Shown here: one piece after another, positions 15,057 to 15,340 of the stretch
Position numbering within the stretch: the stretch's first letter is position 1
Layout of the letters: each line of letters starts with the position of its first letter
Assembly (NCBI GenBank): GCA_004151065.3
Contig: NWUY0300051225.1
Coordinates: forward strand, 8,578-23,917
DNA: 15,340 bases
Direction of reading: 5' to 3'
Source of the DNA: Larix sibirica
Taxonomy: Eukaryota; Streptophyta; Pinopsida; Pinales; Pinaceae
Notes under the pieces: generated by a model
Told to the model about the DNA's origin: nothing
The model's database searches: none
Seen by the model: only the letters and a program-made list of their open reading frames with translations
Translations under genes and position numbers: made by a program

Positions 15057-15340
15057 TCCGAAGGGGTGTTTGTGAGTCCAAGCATCTTTCTAATTTCTCA
15101 AGTTTTTCTCTTGTAAGAGACTTGGTGAAGATGTTTGCAATTTGCTCATTTGTGGAACAATGTCTCAAATGAATAGCCTCGACCTCTACAGGTATCGAAT
15201 CAGATGGTACTTTGTGTTAATGTGCTTAGTTCGATTATGGAATCTAAGATTCTTGACCAACTTGATTGCAGTAGTGTTGTCAACTAGAAGAGGAGTAGAA
15301 TTCACGTGTTTCTCTTGCAAATCTTCAAGTATTTTCTTGA
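15054..15340 (-). pseudogene. Copia RNase H C-terminus, minus strand, frameshifted
   Basis: The minus strand reads KILEDLQEKHVNSTPLLVDN, then TTAIKLVKNLRFHNRTKHIN and TKYHLIRYL. It then continues one frame over with VEVEAIHLRHCSTNEQIANI, FTKSLTREKLEKLERCLDS and TPLRIKGG, running into the polypurine tract. These are the D-N-x-x-A-I-K-L, H-x-R-T-K-H-I and A-x-I-x-T-K motifs of the copia polyprotein end. A single-base loss near 15187-15192 shifts the frame. No stop is seen before the LTR in the second frame; the first lies just inside the LTR. It is clearly a different copia family from the + strand elements at 1-3694. Confidence 0.88.

Noticed and set aside
1-15340. A new defence, toxin or biosynthetic system
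   Set aside because: Everything recognisable is retrotransposon debris, simple repeats or one conserved trafficking gene; nothing supports a further system.

Overview
The window looks like a stretch of a large, repeat-rich plant nuclear genome, most likely a seed plant and possibly a conifer. The evidence is decayed Ty1/copia and LINE retrotransposons, a tRNA-derived SINE, GT-AG introns, long AT-rich repeat tracts, and assembly gaps (N) at 2633-2634 and 3695. The plant call rests on the family resemblance of the elements; the narrower taxon is a guess. Nothing bacterial is present: I see no operons, ribosome binding sites or CRISPR arrays.

Layout. (1) 1-2632 is the 3' half of a dead + strand copia element: integrase core, reverse transcriptase, RNase H, polypurine tract and the start of a 3' LTR. 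(2) 2635-3694, between the two gaps, is a second copia RT fragment. Its last 391 bp match the first copy base for base, while the sequence just before is clearly diverged. (3) 3696 to about 3950 looks like the end of a copia LTR followed by a degraded tRNA primer-binding site. (4) About 4100-6750 has no gene. It holds a 70-bp-arm inverted repeat, TG/AC microsatellites, four diverged copies of one dispersed repeat, and AT-rich tandem repeats of about 200 bp.

(5) 6962-7924 is the one host gene I recognise: the first three exons of VPS26C (DSCR3-like), the arrestin-fold subunit of the retriever/retromer-like endosomal sorting complex, with intact splice sites. Two short upstream ORFs lie just before its ATG. 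No later VPS26C exon is recognisable, so the remaining three quarters of the protein lie beyond a third intron of more than 7.4 kb, or the gene is truncated. (6) Downstream, in that presumed intron, are an exon-like segment with good splice signals, a tRNA-derived SINE, a pair of 108-bp direct repeats, and a nearly complete but dead LINE on the minus strand (about 9600-13900). (7) 14670-15340 is the 3' end of another copia element on the minus strand, with LTR, polypurine tract and the RNase H C-terminus.

None of the transposon proteins is functional. Copia RT has Asn-Asn in place of Asp-Asp in both copies, copia integrase has lost two of three catalytic acids, and the LINE has lost acids in both endonuclease and RT. 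Several of these changes, and some stop codons, fit C-to-T decay at methylated CpG. I found no convincing new biological system. The best leads are the VPS26C gene start, the identical block ending at an N, and the long hairpin.
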